From Alistipes provencensis (GTDB lineage Bacteria; Bacteroidota; Bacteroidia; Bacteroidales; Rikenellaceae), in contig NZ_LT559262.1 in assembly GCF_900083545.1 (NCBI RefSeq), positions 3,522,324-3,586,323 of the forward strand: a stretch of DNA of 64,000 nucleotides, in the 5' to 3' direction. Below are positions 54,808 through 64,000 of the stretch, piece by piece. Below the pieces are notes generated by a model. The model was not told where the DNA came from. It did no database searches and worked only from the letters and a program-made list of their open reading frames with translations. The position numbers and the translations under genes were made by a program. Position 1 is the stretch's first letter, and every line of letters begins with the position of its first letter.

Positions 54808-56187
54808 ATGAAAAAAATAATATACACCGCACTCCTGCTCCTCGTTACCGTGTCGTGCGACAAGTGGTTCGAGGCAGAACCCCAAGGAGGAGGAGAGTCC
54901 GGGGCCAAGGTCTTCGACAACGAAGCCTCCTTCCGCGACTACATGAACGGCATCTATACCGGGCTTCGCTCCACGGAACTCTACGGCTCGAACCTCACGC
55001 TGGGCGGCGTGGAATTCCTCGCCCAGAGCTTCGATCCCTATGCCGGGGCCGAGGCATGGGCCAAGATGGATTTCGGCAGTGAAATGGGACAGCATGTCTC
55101 CCGGGAGGCATACACCAAGCTCTATGCCGCCATCTACCAGTGCAACGACATCCTCAGGCTCTTCGCTGAAAAGAAGGATGTGGATTTCATCGCCGGATCG
55201 CGCGAAATGATGGTCGCCGAAGCCCGGGGCCTGCGGGCGTTCCTGCACTTCGAGCTCCTGAAGCTCTACAGCCCCGCCTACACGGTGGACAGCGGCGCGT
55301 CGAACATCCTCTGGATGGAGAGCACGCAGGCCAAAGGCGTACAGATGACCACGGCGCAGTTGACCGACAAGGTTATCTCGGAACTGAGCGCCGCAGCCGC
55401 GGAGCTCGCCAAATACGACCCCATCGTCACCGGCGTGGGATACGACGAGCTGTCGCTGCTCGGAACCGCGCCCATCGACCGCGTCTGGAAGCTCAACTAC
55501 TACGGCTGTCTGGCCGCCGAAGCCCGTGCGCTGATGAGCCGCGGAACGGCCGAGGATTTCGGTAAGGCATACGGACTGCTGACGGAGATTATCGGCGAAG
55601 GCGGGTACGCTTTCGTGCGGACCGTCTCGGGAACCGACTACGAGTTCTCGGCGGAGTTCATCTTCGCGCTGCCCTCCCCCGAAAAGGGATTCTGCGCCCT
55701 CTCGGAAGAGCTCTTCGCGCCCGCGCCCGACGGCAGGGGCATGACTCTCTCGGCACAACTCCCCATCGACGGTCTGCATGCCGACGACCGTCGCCGCAAC
55801 TGGTTCGACGCGGACAACACGATGCGCACGAAGTTCGCCCCGACGAGCAAGATCGACAAGTGGAAGACCACACCGGCTATCCCGGTGATCAAGATCGGCG
55901 AGGTATACCTCATGGCCGCGGAGGCCGCCGCCAAGTCGAACCAGCTCCCGGCGGGTATCGGGCAGTTCAACGACTTCATGACCCAGCGCAACAGCGAATC
56001 GATGAAGCTGCCCAACACGGCCACGCAGGCGCAACTGATGGATGCCGTCGACAAGCAGTACCGGTACGAATTCATGGGAGAAGGCGTGCGCTACCACTTC
56101 TGCAAGCGCCTCAACCAGACCGTTACGGCCTACGACGGCTCGCAGATAACCGATGTCGGCAAAAAGGCATTCCCCATTGTAAAATAA
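54808..56187 (+). CDS. SusD/RagB-family lipoprotein, first pair
   Basis: A 459-residue lipoprotein (VTVSCDKWFEAEPQGGGES). SusD features: VFDNEASFRDYMNGIYTGLR (about 30-50), a TPR segment (VAEARGLRAFLHFELLKLYS, about 135-155) and the C-terminal RYEFMGEGVRYHFCKRLN. It would form the substrate-binding lid of the short SusC upstream. The order SusC-SusD-SusC-SusD with 12-15 base gaps indicates one transcript. Confidence 0.92.
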   Translation: MKKIIYTALLLLVTVSCDKWFEAEPQGGGESGAKVFDNEASFRDYMNGIYTGLRSTELYGSNLTLGGVEFLAQSFDPYAGAEAWAKMDFGSEMGQHVSREAYTKLYAAIYQCNDILRLFAEKKDVDFIAGSREMMVAEARGLRAFLHFELLKLYSPAYTVDSGASNILWMESTQAKGVQMTTAQLTDKVISELSAAAAELAKYDPIVTGVGYDELSLLGTAPIDRVWKLNYYGCLAAEARALMSRGTAEDFGKAYGLLTEIIGEGGYAFVRTVSGTDYEFSAEFIFALPSPEKGFCALSEELFAPAPDGRGMTLSAQLPIDGLHADDRRRNWFDADNTMRTKFAPTSKIDKWKTTPAIPVIKIGEVYLMAAEAAAKSNQLPAGIGQFNDFMTQRNSESMKLPNTATQAQLMDAVDKQYRYEFMGEGVRYHFCKRLNQTVTAYDGSQITDVGKKAFPIVK

Positions 56188-56202
56188 CCTAAGATCAAGC
56201 AG

Positions 56203-59200
56203 ATGAACAACATCACAAAATATACCGCCCCGGCACCGCGCAGCGCACGGCCTTTCAGGTTGCTGCGGATGTGCCTGCTGCTGGCCCTCCTGACTTGTAT
56301 CCCCGCCGGCGTACTCCGTGCGCAGGAGGCCAAAGTCACGTTCCAACTCCGGGAAAAGCCGCTCTCGGCCCTGCTGGCCGAAATCCAGAAGCAGACCGGA
56401 TACAAAATATTCTACAGCGACAACAACGTCGACGTTTCCCGCAAGGTGAACGTTTCGGCACGGCTGGTGCCCGTCAACAAGGTGCTCGAAAGCATCCTGC
56501 CCAAGCTGGGCCTCACCTACCAGTTCATCAACAACACCATCGTGCTGTCGCAGGACCCCAAGGCCGCAGCGACGCAGGGGACCTCGGTAATGGCCAAAGC
56601 CGTTCCGGTGCGCACGGTATCGGGCGTGGTCAAAGACGAGGCCGGAAAGCCGATGGTCGGCGTCTCGGTCATCTCGGTCAAGGACAAGCAGCGCGGAACC
56701 TCGACGGCCGCCGACGGAACGTTCTCGTTCCGCGTCCCGGCCGATGAGACGCAGCTCACCTTCTCGATGATCGGTATGAAGACCCAGACGCTGCCCGTCG
56801 GCAGCGGGACGCTCAACGTCACGATGAAATCCGACGTCATCGAATCCGAAGCGCTCGTGATCACGGGTTTCGTGCCCAAGGCCAAGAACAGTTTCACGGG
56901 TACGGCGACGCAGGTGAAGGGTGCCGATCTGGTGAAGGTCAACCCGACCAACGTGCTGCAGGCGCTGCAGGTGTACGACCCGTCGTTCGTGATCTCGGAC
57001 ATCACCGGCGAATTCGGATCGAACCCCAACCACATTCCCGACCGCATCGAAATCCGCGGCGCGAACAGCATGCCCGACATCTCGGAGAACACGCTCCAGA
57101 CCTACACCTCGCTGCCGATCTTCATCCTCGACGGATTCCAAGTGGAGGTGGAGAAGGTCTACAACCTCGATATCAACCGCGTCGAAAACGTCACCATCCT
57201 CAAGGATGCCGCGGCTTCGTCGATCTACGGTTCGCGCGCCGCCAACGGCGTGGTGGTCATCACGACCAAGATGCCCAAGAAAGGCAGCATACAGATCTCT
57301 TACACGCTCAACACCAGTATCCAGACCCCCGACCTCTCGTCGTACAACCTGATGAACTCGAAAGAACTGGTGCAGTACTACGAAAAGATGGATATTTTTT
57401 CGAAAGGAGCGACCACGGCCGGTGTGGACCCCGAGCGGCGTAACCTGCTGACCATGCTCAGGATGGAGGCCGCCAACGGCGTAGACACCTATTGGCTGGC
57501 ACAACCGCTGCGTACCGCGTTCATGCACAACCACTCGCTCTTCCTCGAAGGCGGAACGGACGTCGGCAGGCCGGGTACGGACCGCACGCTGCGCTATCAG
57601 ATCAACCTCAACGGCAACTTCTCGGACGGCGTGATGCTCGGATCGCTGCGCAACACCTACGGCGGCGGCGCGAAGCTGATCTACGACACCCGCAAACTAC
57701 AGTTGACCAGCGACCTGCAGGTGGGATTCACCGACACGAAGGATTCGCCCTACGGCGACTTCTCGACCTACACCCAACTGCTCCCGGTGTTCCGCATCAA
57801 GGACAGCAACGGGGAGTATTTCCCGACCCTCTCGGCGAACAACATCCCGCTCTACGAGAACTATCCTTGGACCAGCATCGGATCGTCGGTGCTCGGCACC
57901 CAGATCAACCCGCTCTACGAGGCGAACAACCTGAACAACTTCTCGCGCGGCAACAACCTCAGCCTGACCTATCAACTGGGCGCCAACTGGGAGATCGTCA
58001 AAGACCTGCGCCTGCGGGGAGAGTTCAGCTACAACCGGCAGGAGAAGATCAGCGAAAAGTACGTTTCGCCGTTCAGTTCGGCCATCACCGACGGACTCGA
58101 AAACAACTCCATCGAGCAGCTCTACCGCCGCGGAAGCTATAACAAGAGCAACGCCACGCAGACAAGTTACTATGGCAAGGTGAACCTCTCCTACCTGAAG
58201 AGTTTCGGCCGCCACACCGTGCAGGCCGTGCTGGGCGGTGAGATCAAGGAGGACAACGCCGAAAGCGACAGCTATTCGGTGACGGGATTCCTCAACGACT
58301 CGCAGACCTACCCCTCCGACGGTGCGCAGTACCCGCTTTCGGGACGCCCCTCCGGTTCAAGCAGCATCGTCCGCATGGCGGGCGCCTTCGCGACGGTCAA
58401 CTACTCGTTCGACAACCGCTACATGATCGACGGAAGCTACCGCGTGGACGGCTCGTCGAACTTCGCCAGCAAGCAGCGCGTATCGTCGTTCTGGGCCGTG
58501 GGCGTGCGGTGGAACGTGATGAACGAGAAGTTCATGAACCGCAGAATCTTCGACAGCTTCGCCCTGAAAGCCAACATCGGCACCACCGGTAACTCGAACT
58601 TCGCGCTGAGCCAGATCCTCAACATGTACAAGTACCTGACGATGTACGACGGAATCACGGGCGCGGAGCTCATGTCGCTGGCCAACCCCGACCTCAAATG
58701 GCAGACGACGCTCAAACGCAATATCGGCCTCGAGCTGGGATTCCTCCAGAACCGCATCAACTTGGAGTTCAACTACTACTCGAACACCACGGACAACAAC
58801 ATCACCCGGGTGGATATCCTGCCCTCGACGGGATTCTCGTCCTACACGGCCAACCAAGGCGACGTCAGCAACAAGGGTTTCGACTTCAACCTCTCGGTAA
58901 CGCCCGTCCGCACCAAGAACTGGCAGTTCAACTTCTTCGTGAACGGACAGCACAACCGCAACAAGCTGACCAACCTCTCGGAGGCCCTCAAGGACTACAA
59001 CAAGCAGATCATGGAAGGGCAGACGACGACCGACAAGACCAAGATCGAAAACGTCTTCCTGTTCGAAGAAGGCAAGTCGCTCACGGCGATCTACGCCGTG
59101 CCGTCGGCCGGCATCGACCCCGGAACGGGACAGGAGATATTCATCACCAGAGACGGCAAGCGCACCTTCACATGGAATTCGGCGGACCAAGTGGTCGTAG

Positions 59201-59682
59201 GCGACACGGAGCCCGATCTCCGGGGTTACTTCGGCGTGAACCTCAGCTACAAGCGCTGGTCGCTAAACACCAGCTTCGAGTATTCGTTCGGCGGCGAGCT
59301 GAACAATGAAACGCTCAGGGACCGCATCGAGAATACCTCGATGAACAACTCGGCCAACCGGGTGGCCTACAACATGGACCGCCGGGCCCTCTACGACCGC
59401 TGGTCGGAGCCGGGGCAGAGCGCCAAGTACCGCGGCATCAACGTCTCGGGAAAGACCTATGCCAGCTCGCGTTTCGTGCAGAAGAACAACTACCTGCGGA
59501 TGAACTCGATACGCATCATGTACAACCTCAACAATCCCGACAGGCGGCTGCTGGGCATGTCGATGCTCCGCATCGCAATCTCGGCCAACGATCTGTTCTA
59601 CTCCTCCACCATCCGGCAGGAGCGCGGACTCTCGTACCCCTATGCCCGCACGTTCACACTCAGTCTTCAGGCTAACTTCTAA
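56203..59682 (+). CDS. SusC/RagA-family importer with STN signalling domain
   Basis: A 1159-residue importer. After the signal peptide an STN (secretin/TonB N-terminal) domain covers about residues 42-120 (VTFQLREKPLSALLAEIQKQ, then NNTIVLSQD). A carboxypeptidase-like domain lies at about 142-215 (VSGVVKDEAGKPMVGVSVIS) and the plug from about 220 (ITGFVPKAKNSFTGTATQVK) with VTILKDAAASSIYGSRAANG. The barrel ends in TFTLSLQANF. STN domains bind FecR-type anti-sigma factors, so this is the likely sensor for the FecR encoded at 50710. The plug keeps NPTNVLQALQVYDPSF, matching the shorter paralogue. Confidence 0.94.
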   Translation: MNNITKYTAPAPRSARPFRLLRMCLLLALLTCIPAGVLRAQEAKVTFQLREKPLSALLAEIQKQTGYKIFYSDNNVDVSRKVNVSARLVPVNKVLESILPKLGLTYQFINNTIVLSQDPKAAATQGTSVMAKAVPVRTVSGVVKDEAGKPMVGVSVISVKDKQRGTSTAADGTFSFRVPADETQLTFSMIGMKTQTLPVGSGTLNVTMKSDVIESEALVITGFVPKAKNSFTGTATQVKGADLVKVNPTNVLQALQVYDPSFVISDITGEFGSNPNHIPDRIEIRGANSMPDISENTLQTYTSLPIFILDGFQVEVEKVYNLDINRVENVTILKDAAASSIYGSRAANGVVVITTKMPKKGSIQISYTLNTSIQTPDLSSYNLMNSKELVQYYEKMDIFSKGATTAGVDPERRNLLTMLRMEAANGVDTYWLAQPLRTAFMHNHSLFLEGGTDVGRPGTDRTLRYQINLNGNFSDGVMLGSLRNTYGGGAKLIYDTRKLQLTSDLQVGFTDTKDSPYGDFSTYTQLLPVFRIKDSNGEYFPTLSANNIPLYENYPWTSIGSSVLGTQINPLYEANNLNNFSRGNNLSLTYQLGANWEIVKDLRLRGEFSYNRQEKISEKYVSPFSSAITDGLENNSIEQLYRRGSYNKSNATQTSYYGKVNLSYLKSFGRHTVQAVLGGEIKEDNAESDSYSVTGFLNDSQTYPSDGAQYPLSGRPSGSSSIVRMAGAFATVNYSFDNRYMIDGSYRVDGSSNFASKQRVSSFWAVGVRWNVMNEKFMNRRIFDSFALKANIGTTGNSNFALSQILNMYKYLTMYDGITGAELMSLANPDLKWQTTLKRNIGLELGFLQNRINLEFNYYSNTTDNNITRVDILPSTGFSSYTANQGDVSNKGFDFNLSVTPVRTKNWQFNFFVNGQHNRNKLTNLSEALKDYNKQIMEGQTTTDKTKIENVFLFEEGKSLTAIYAVPSAGIDPGTGQEIFITRDGKRTFTWNSADQVVVGDTEPDLRGYFGVNLSYKRWSLNTSFEYSFGGELNNETLRDRIENTSMNNSANRVAYNMDRRALYDRWSEPGQSAKYRGINVSGKTYASSRFVQKNNYLRMNSIRIMYNLNNPDRRLLGMSMLRIAISANDLFYSSTIRQERGLSYPYARTFTLSLQANF

Positions 59683-59694
59683 AAACAGATTCCT

Positions 59695-61260
59695 ATGAAA
59701 ATAAGATATATCGCAACCCTGCTGCTGTTGGCCGTCGGCACCGTATCGTGCAAAAACTGGCTCGACGTATATCCCCGCTCGGAGATCACCTCGAACAAGG
59801 TCTTCGAGAACGAAGACGGCTTCTACTCCGCGCTCGCGGGCCTTTACATCAAGATGGCCGACGACAAACTCTACGGATTCGACCTCACATGCGGATACCT
59901 CGATATGATGGGAGGAGCCGTGTACATGGGCAGCGGCAACATGGTAACCTACCATGCCAACAACTTCTACAACGACCCGACCTACGCTTCCGCAGTGGAG
60001 GCGCTGCAATTCCCCGCATTCAACTACACGCGCGGAGGAATACGCACCACAGCCACCGACACCACGCTGGAGACGATCTGGACGAAGATGTACAACACCA
60101 TCACCAACGCCAACCTGCTGCTCCAAGAACTCAATACGACCGATGTAACGTTTGAAACGGGTGTCAAAGAGCTGCTGACGGGCGAGGCGCTGGCCGTGAG
60201 AGCCTATCTGCACCTCGACCTCGTGCGCCTCTTCCAGCCGCCCTACCTCTCGGAGCAGGGCAAGACGGCCAAACGCATCCCCTACATGGAGTCGCTCGAC
60301 GCGCTGAAGTTCGTTCCCTCGTCGACAACCGACGAGATACTGGACAAGGTGGACGCCGACTTGGCCTACGCCGCGGAGATCATGAAGGACAACGACCCCA
60401 TCAGTTCGAACAAGAGCTACCACACACTGATGTTCACCACCAACCGCCAGTACAAGTTGAACTACTACGCCGTGAAACTGCTTCAGGCGCGGTCGTTTCT
60501 CTACCGCGGCAAGGACAAGGCAGCGTATGACGCCGCTATGGAAGTCATCAACAATGCCTCGGGAGCCGGAGTTCATTTCATCACCGAAGCCGAACGAACC
60601 AAGTTCGACAGTTACGGAACCCCCGTGGACCGCAGCTGCCCGATGGAAAATCTCTTTGCCGTGCTGACGGACGATCTGGACGAAAACATGCGTGATGCCC
60701 TCAGCACGACCGGCAAAAGGCTCAAAATGTTCGGCCGCTTCATGTCGAACAAATGGCTGAGTGCAACTTCCGGACTGGTGCCCGCAGCTTTCTTTTCGGC
60801 AGCGAGCGATATCCGCATCAATCTCTGGAAGAAAAGCAGCTACCCATCGGGAATGATCGGAAAATATATCCGCGAGTCGAGTACGGACGAAGACGTAGCG
60901 CTCTACCCGAAGCAGGCGGTGACGCTGCTCAAACTGGGTGAGGCCTATCTGATCGCCGCCGAAGCGGCCATCGAGGCTGTCAGTCCGAGCGAAGGCCTGA
61001 GCATCCTCCAGCAGCTCCAGACTGCACGGCAGGGCGGCGTATACAACCAGACCGACGGTCTGAAAGAGGAAATCCTGTTGGAATACCGCCGCGAGACGCT
61101 CGGCGACGGACAGCTCTTCTACGCCTACAAGCGGCGCAACGAGGAGCGGCTGCACACGCTGTTCCAAGTCCCGGAACTGACCTATTACTTTACGATGAAC
61201 GACAACAGATATACGCCCGATATTCCCGACAAGGAGTTCAACGCGGGCCGAACCTATTAA
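59695..61260 (+). CDS. SusD/RagB-family lipoprotein, second pair
   Basis: A 521-residue lipoprotein (GTVSCKNWLDVYPRSEITSN). SusD signatures include VFENEDGFYSALAGLYIKMA (about 35-55), LLTGEALAVRAYLHLDLVRL (about 160-180) and the C-terminal EILLEYRRETLGDGQLFYAY. It partners the STN-bearing importer 12 bases upstream. It is clearly paralogous to the SusD at 54808 (same N-terminal pattern), which suggests duplication of a SusCD pair within this operon. Confidence 0.93.
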   Translation: MKIRYIATLLLLAVGTVSCKNWLDVYPRSEITSNKVFENEDGFYSALAGLYIKMADDKLYGFDLTCGYLDMMGGAVYMGSGNMVTYHANNFYNDPTYASAVEALQFPAFNYTRGGIRTTATDTTLETIWTKMYNTITNANLLLQELNTTDVTFETGVKELLTGEALAVRAYLHLDLVRLFQPPYLSEQGKTAKRIPYMESLDALKFVPSSTTDEILDKVDADLAYAAEIMKDNDPISSNKSYHTLMFTTNRQYKLNYYAVKLLQARSFLYRGKDKAAYDAAMEVINNASGAGVHFITEAERTKFDSYGTPVDRSCPMENLFAVLTDDLDENMRDALSTTGKRLKMFGRFMSNKWLSATSGLVPAAFFSAASDIRINLWKKSSYPSGMIGKYIRESSTDEDVALYPKQAVTLLKLGEAYLIAAEAAIEAVSPSEGLSILQQLQTARQGGVYNQTDGLKEEILLEYRRETLGDGQLFYAYKRRNEERLHTLFQVPELTYYFTMNDNRYTPDIPDKEFNAGRTY

Positions 61261-61263
61261 GAG

Positions 61264-62016
61264 ATGAAAGCCATGAAAAAATACATCATATCCATTCTGG
61301 CGGTAGCCATCGCTTTCGTAGCCTGCAAAAAAGAGGATATCCCGGTGTACGACGCCGAGCATCCCTCGCTGAATTTCGTCAAGAGCTATTTCTTGCCCGG
61401 ATTGAATCTGGACGGCAGTGCCCTCGACACGCTGAAACTCGTCGCCGTGTTCTACGCCGGTCAGGAGCAGGCCGATTTCAAACTCCCGGTATATCTGTCC
61501 GGACCCACTGTGGACCACGACCGGAAATACACCGTGCGCGTATCGACCGAGAAAAGCTACGGCGATCTGGTGGAAGGCGTACACTTCACGCTCCCGGAGA
61601 GCCAGATTCTCCACGCAGGACAATATGCCGATTCGGCCGTCGTTCATGCAAACATCTCCAAGCTGCGCGCCGACAAGGCTTCGGGGACGCTGGTTCTCGA
61701 ACTGGTCCCGGGAGATGTTTTCACCACCGGACTGGAGCACTACCAGAGCATCGGACTGGAAATATCGGGCGAGGGATTCACCAGCCAGCCGGTATTCTGG
61801 AACAAGAACGACCTGAACACCTACGGCGGCAACTTCACCTCGATCAAAGCCGAGAAATACGTCGAACTGAACGGAGTGACCTCCGACAGTTGGCAGGAGA
61901 GCAACAAAGCCAAGCTCTACGCTTACGGAAAGCGCACCTACGAATGGTTCCGCGACAACCCCACTTACGACAACGGGGTGCTGGTGGAGTTCAAGGGAAC
62001 GATCAATTACGAATAA
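61264..62016 (+). CDS. DUF4843-type lipoprotein
   Basis: A 250-residue lipoprotein (AFVACKKEDIPVYDAEHPSL). The first half has a beta-sandwich pattern with FKLPVYLSGPTVDHDRKYTV and EGVHFTLPESQILHAGQYAD, matching the DUF4843 family often found with SusCD and PKD-like genes. The C-terminal part (EWFRDNPTYDNGVLVEFKGT) is typical too. Starts at 61264 and 61273 are both possible. Function unknown; a surface accessory for substrate binding is inferred from position. Confidence 0.78.
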   Translation: MKAMKKYIISILAVAIAFVACKKEDIPVYDAEHPSLNFVKSYFLPGLNLDGSALDTLKLVAVFYAGQEQADFKLPVYLSGPTVDHDRKYTVRVSTEKSYGDLVEGVHFTLPESQILHAGQYADSAVVHANISKLRADKASGTLVLELVPGDVFTTGLEHYQSIGLEISGEGFTSQPVFWNKNDLNTYGGNFTSIKAEKYVELNGVTSDSWQESNKAKLYAYGKRTYEWFRDNPTYDNGVLVEFKGTINYE

Positions 62017-62028
62017 AGACGAACGACC

Positions 62029-63597
62029 ATGAAAATACTCAAATACCTGACGGTTATTCTGGCAGCCGCCCTCGCGGCGACGGGCTGCTACGACGACAAG
62101 GGCAGCTACTACACCGGTTCGTGGACCAGCATCGCCGCGGTGGAAGGCATGAGCATACCCGGTACCGAAACGAAAGCCAACATCGAACTGATCGAGGATG
62201 AAACGCTGAGCCTCAACCCCACGGTCCGGTTCAATCCGGGTGTGGACGCATCGCAGTTCACCTACGACTGGATTATGGGCGGCGACACCATCGCCTCGGG
62301 ACTCAAACTTGACTGGACGGTAACCCGTACCGAGAAGATGGAGTTCAACAACCAAGGGCAAACCTCGTTCTGGCTGGCCATCAACAACAAAAAATCGGGC
62401 GAAAACTGGTGCTATTACATCCAAAACACAAGCGGCTCCATTCAAAAGGTAACGATTTCCCAAACGGTAACGCCGAAGATCGGTGTCTTCGTCTATGAAA
62501 AGGAGGACGGAACCATCGAATGGGGTTCGGTCAAAGGCTCGAACGCCGAAACTCCGGAGGCATTTACGACGCTCTACACCGACCTTTACACCCGTTACAA
62601 CACGTCGCGCAAGATCGACGGCACCGTAGCCGGAGCTACCTACACCGGACCGAAACTTATTGTCTACACCAATCATGCACCGGATTACGGCGTGATCGTG
62701 GAAACGTCGGAATCGGGCGATTACCCGATGGGCTTCCACATGGGTACGATCAGCGACGAGGTATTCCAGGGTGCCCCCGACGGCGAGATCAAGGGGCAGG
62801 GATTCTACAAAGGAGGCATGCAGGAGATGCTGATCGGCAGTTCGCTCTTCATCGCTCCGAGCAATAATGCCTATCAGGTGATTCTTCCCGGGGCCGATCC
62901 CACACAAGGCAATGTGGTGCAGACCATGGGTGCAAATCCCTATGCGAACCGGATGCATTTCTCGGTACAGCGCATGACCTCGGACGAACTCTGGTATTAC
63001 CGCTACGACGCCAGCCGGGGTTACCTGCGCCAGATACTGCCGGACGAGAACGGTGCGGTGCTCAAAGCCGACCGGATCATCGGCGTATGCCGCCAGCCGA
63101 CATTCACCGACAAGCAAATCAAGATGTTCGTGGCGGTGAAATCGGGCTCCTCCTATCTGCTCTACACCTACACCTATGAGCAGAAGACCAGCGGCAGCGA
63201 CATTATCACCTATGTCGGCAAGAAGGACATCACCTCATGGGCCGGAGGCATGAGCGACGACTGCACGATGTTCACCAACGGCGTCGAAGTACCGCTCAAC
63301 TACCTCTACATCGCCAAGGGACGCGATCTCTGGCGTACGAGCTACGAGTCGCAGGACGCCCCGCAGGTGGCAAAGAGTTTCCCGGCGCCGATCACGGCCG
63401 CTGAAGTGGTCATAACCGCCCCGAACAGCATCAGCGTCAACACCAAAGAGGTATATACGGCGGTATTCACCTACGACAGCAGCGCCAAAACGGCGAAAAT
63501 GTACGTTCTGGATGCCAAGGCCGACGACCTGAGGGCCTACTCCGAGGTGGAAACCGCGATCCCGGGCAAGGTGGTTCGCTACCGGGCCAACCAATAG
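62029..63597 (+). CDS. PKD-like family lipoprotein
   Basis: A 522-residue lipoprotein (ALAATGCYDDKGSYYTG). An N-terminal PKD-like domain (about 25-130: LSLNPTVRFNPGVDASQFTY, FWLAINNKKSGENWCYYIQN) is followed by a large beta-rich region (about 150-522) with repeated strands such as YTYEQKTSGSDIITYVGKKD, possibly a propeller-like fold. No catalytic residues are recognised. It lies 12 bases after the DUF4843 gene and is the last gene before a perfect hairpin. A substrate-binding role at the surface is inferred. Confidence 0.75.
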   Translation: MKILKYLTVILAAALAATGCYDDKGSYYTGSWTSIAAVEGMSIPGTETKANIELIEDETLSLNPTVRFNPGVDASQFTYDWIMGGDTIASGLKLDWTVTRTEKMEFNNQGQTSFWLAINNKKSGENWCYYIQNTSGSIQKVTISQTVTPKIGVFVYEKEDGTIEWGSVKGSNAETPEAFTTLYTDLYTRYNTSRKIDGTVAGATYTGPKLIVYTNHAPDYGVIVETSESGDYPMGFHMGTISDEVFQGAPDGEIKGQGFYKGGMQEMLIGSSLFIAPSNNAYQVILPGADPTQGNVVQTMGANPYANRMHFSVQRMTSDELWYYRYDASRGYLRQILPDENGAVLKADRIIGVCRQPTFTDKQIKMFVAVKSGSSYLLYTYTYEQKTSGSDIITYVGKKDITSWAGGMSDDCTMFTNGVEVPLNYLYIAKGRDLWRTSYESQDAPQVAKSFPAPITAAEVVITAPNSISVNTKEVYTAVFTYDSSAKTAKMYVLDAKADDLRAYSEVETAIPGKVVRYRANQ

Positions 63598-63615
63598 ACA
63601 ACCCAAAACGAAGGG

Positions 63616-63655
63616 ATTATTTCCGGCAGTCCCGCATGGGACTGCCGGAAATAAT
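63616..63655. terminator. Hairpin closing the sigma/SusCD operon
   Basis: Perfect 18-bp stem (ATTATTTCCGGCAGTCCC and its complement), loop GCAT, 18 bases after the last stop. No T-run follows. Confidence 0.8.
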
Positions 63656-63681
63656 GCTTATCTTTCGAAGACAATCCGCAC

Positions 63682-64000
63682 ATGCAAACCATGAAAAGAA
63701 TCCTATTCGTCCTGCTGCTCTTCGCCGCCGCGACCGGGTTCGCCCAAGAGCCGTTCCGGCTCCAGACGGGCGACCTGCTCTTTCAGGTCAACGGCCGGAG
63801 CGCCTACACCGAAGCCATCATGAACGTGACATCGGGCATCGAGCAACTGGAATTTTCGCATGTGGGCGTGGCCTATGTCGAAGACGGGGAGACCTATGTG
63901 CTCGAAGCCGTGCCCTACGGGGTCGTCAAGAGCAGGCTGGACAAGTTTTTCCGCAACTCCCAACTGGTCGACGGCAAGCCGGTCGTGGTGGTCGGCAGGC
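63682..64000 (+). CDS. Exported papain-fold (YiiX/C92-like) hydrolase, 3' end outside the window
   Basis: The first 106 residues are present. A signal peptide (MKRILFVLLLFAAATGFAQ, second ATG at 63691) is followed by LQTGDLLFQV and FSHVGVAYVEDGETYVLEAV. This GDL...SHVG pattern matches the permuted NlpC/P60-like family of YiiX (peptidase C92), in which the His shown is catalytic and the Cys lies further on, beyond the window. Members act on amide bonds in cell-wall or protein substrates; specificity is unknown. A near-consensus box (TATCTTTC, 63659-63666) precedes it, so it may be transcribed apart from the SusCD operon. Confidence 0.72.
   Translation, partial: MQTMKRILFVLLLFAAATGFAQEPFRLQTGDLLFQVNGRSAYTEAIMNVTSGIEQLEFSHVGVAYVEDGETYVLEAVPYGVVKSRLDKFFRNSQLVDGKPVVVVGR

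Noticed and set aside
59263..63117. A 1284-residue open frame on the minus strand
   Set aside because: Antisense to SusC, SusD and lipoprotein genes with clear family signatures; a product of high G+C content.

Overview
The window looks like chromosome of a high-G+C gut-type Bacteroidales, most like Alistipes/Rikenellaceae. This is inferred from the many SusC/SusD pairs, BACON, PKD-like and DUF4843 lipoproteins, an FecI-type sigma with FecR anti-sigma, and repeated promoters of the Bacteroidetes form TTTG-N19/20-TAnnTTTG. No rRNA, tRNA, CRISPR array, transposase or phage gene was found.

Layout. 1-16352 is mainly core metabolism and cell cycle: a 5'-truncated sugar kinase; a periplasmic TPR protein and gyrA; a lone formate/nitrite channel; and a minus-strand block plsC-parE-parC-aroK-(repeat)-murI-ftsK-lolA. 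murI carries a one-base frameshift. 16353-24262 holds surface genes: a TonB-type beta-barrel receptor behind a promoter with nine Gs in its spacer, an EamA transporter, a LemA/TPM pair, an outer-membrane barrel with a lipoprotein, and an SGNH hydrolase. 24259-27574 is a maltose-phosphorolysis type cluster (pgmB-GH65-GH13) in which a deletion has fused the end of pgmB to the middle of GH65. 27731-31381 is a polysaccharide export pair (Wza-like, Wzc-like tyrosine kinase with a nine-fold Gly-Tyr tail) plus a small HAD protein.

31582-44611 is a minus-strand locus aimed, by inference, at protein or peptide substrates: an active-looking zinc metalloprotease, a catalytically dead paralogue, SusC, SusD, two lipoproteins and, after a terminator, an M64 peptidase. 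It has no glycosidase. 45104-49824 is housekeeping: a sugar-phosphate nucleotidyltransferase, a degenerate LytM protein, dxr, rseP and a small membrane protein. 49919-63655 is one sigma/anti-sigma controlled unit with two paralogous SusC/SusD pairs, a DUF4843 lipoprotein and a PKD-like lipoprotein, closed by a perfect 18-bp hairpin. A C92-like papain-fold protein begins at 63682 and runs off the window.

The most interesting pattern is that the only G/C homopolymers of eight or more that I found are four runs of exactly nine. One fills the -33/-7 spacer of a receptor promoter, one lies in the leader of a lipoprotein/barrel pair, one is inside the first gene of the peptidase locus and one is inside the first codons of the ECF sigma factor. 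All four sit where slippage would switch a surface system, which suggests a set of phase-variable loci. No repeat-length variation can be seen from a single sequence.
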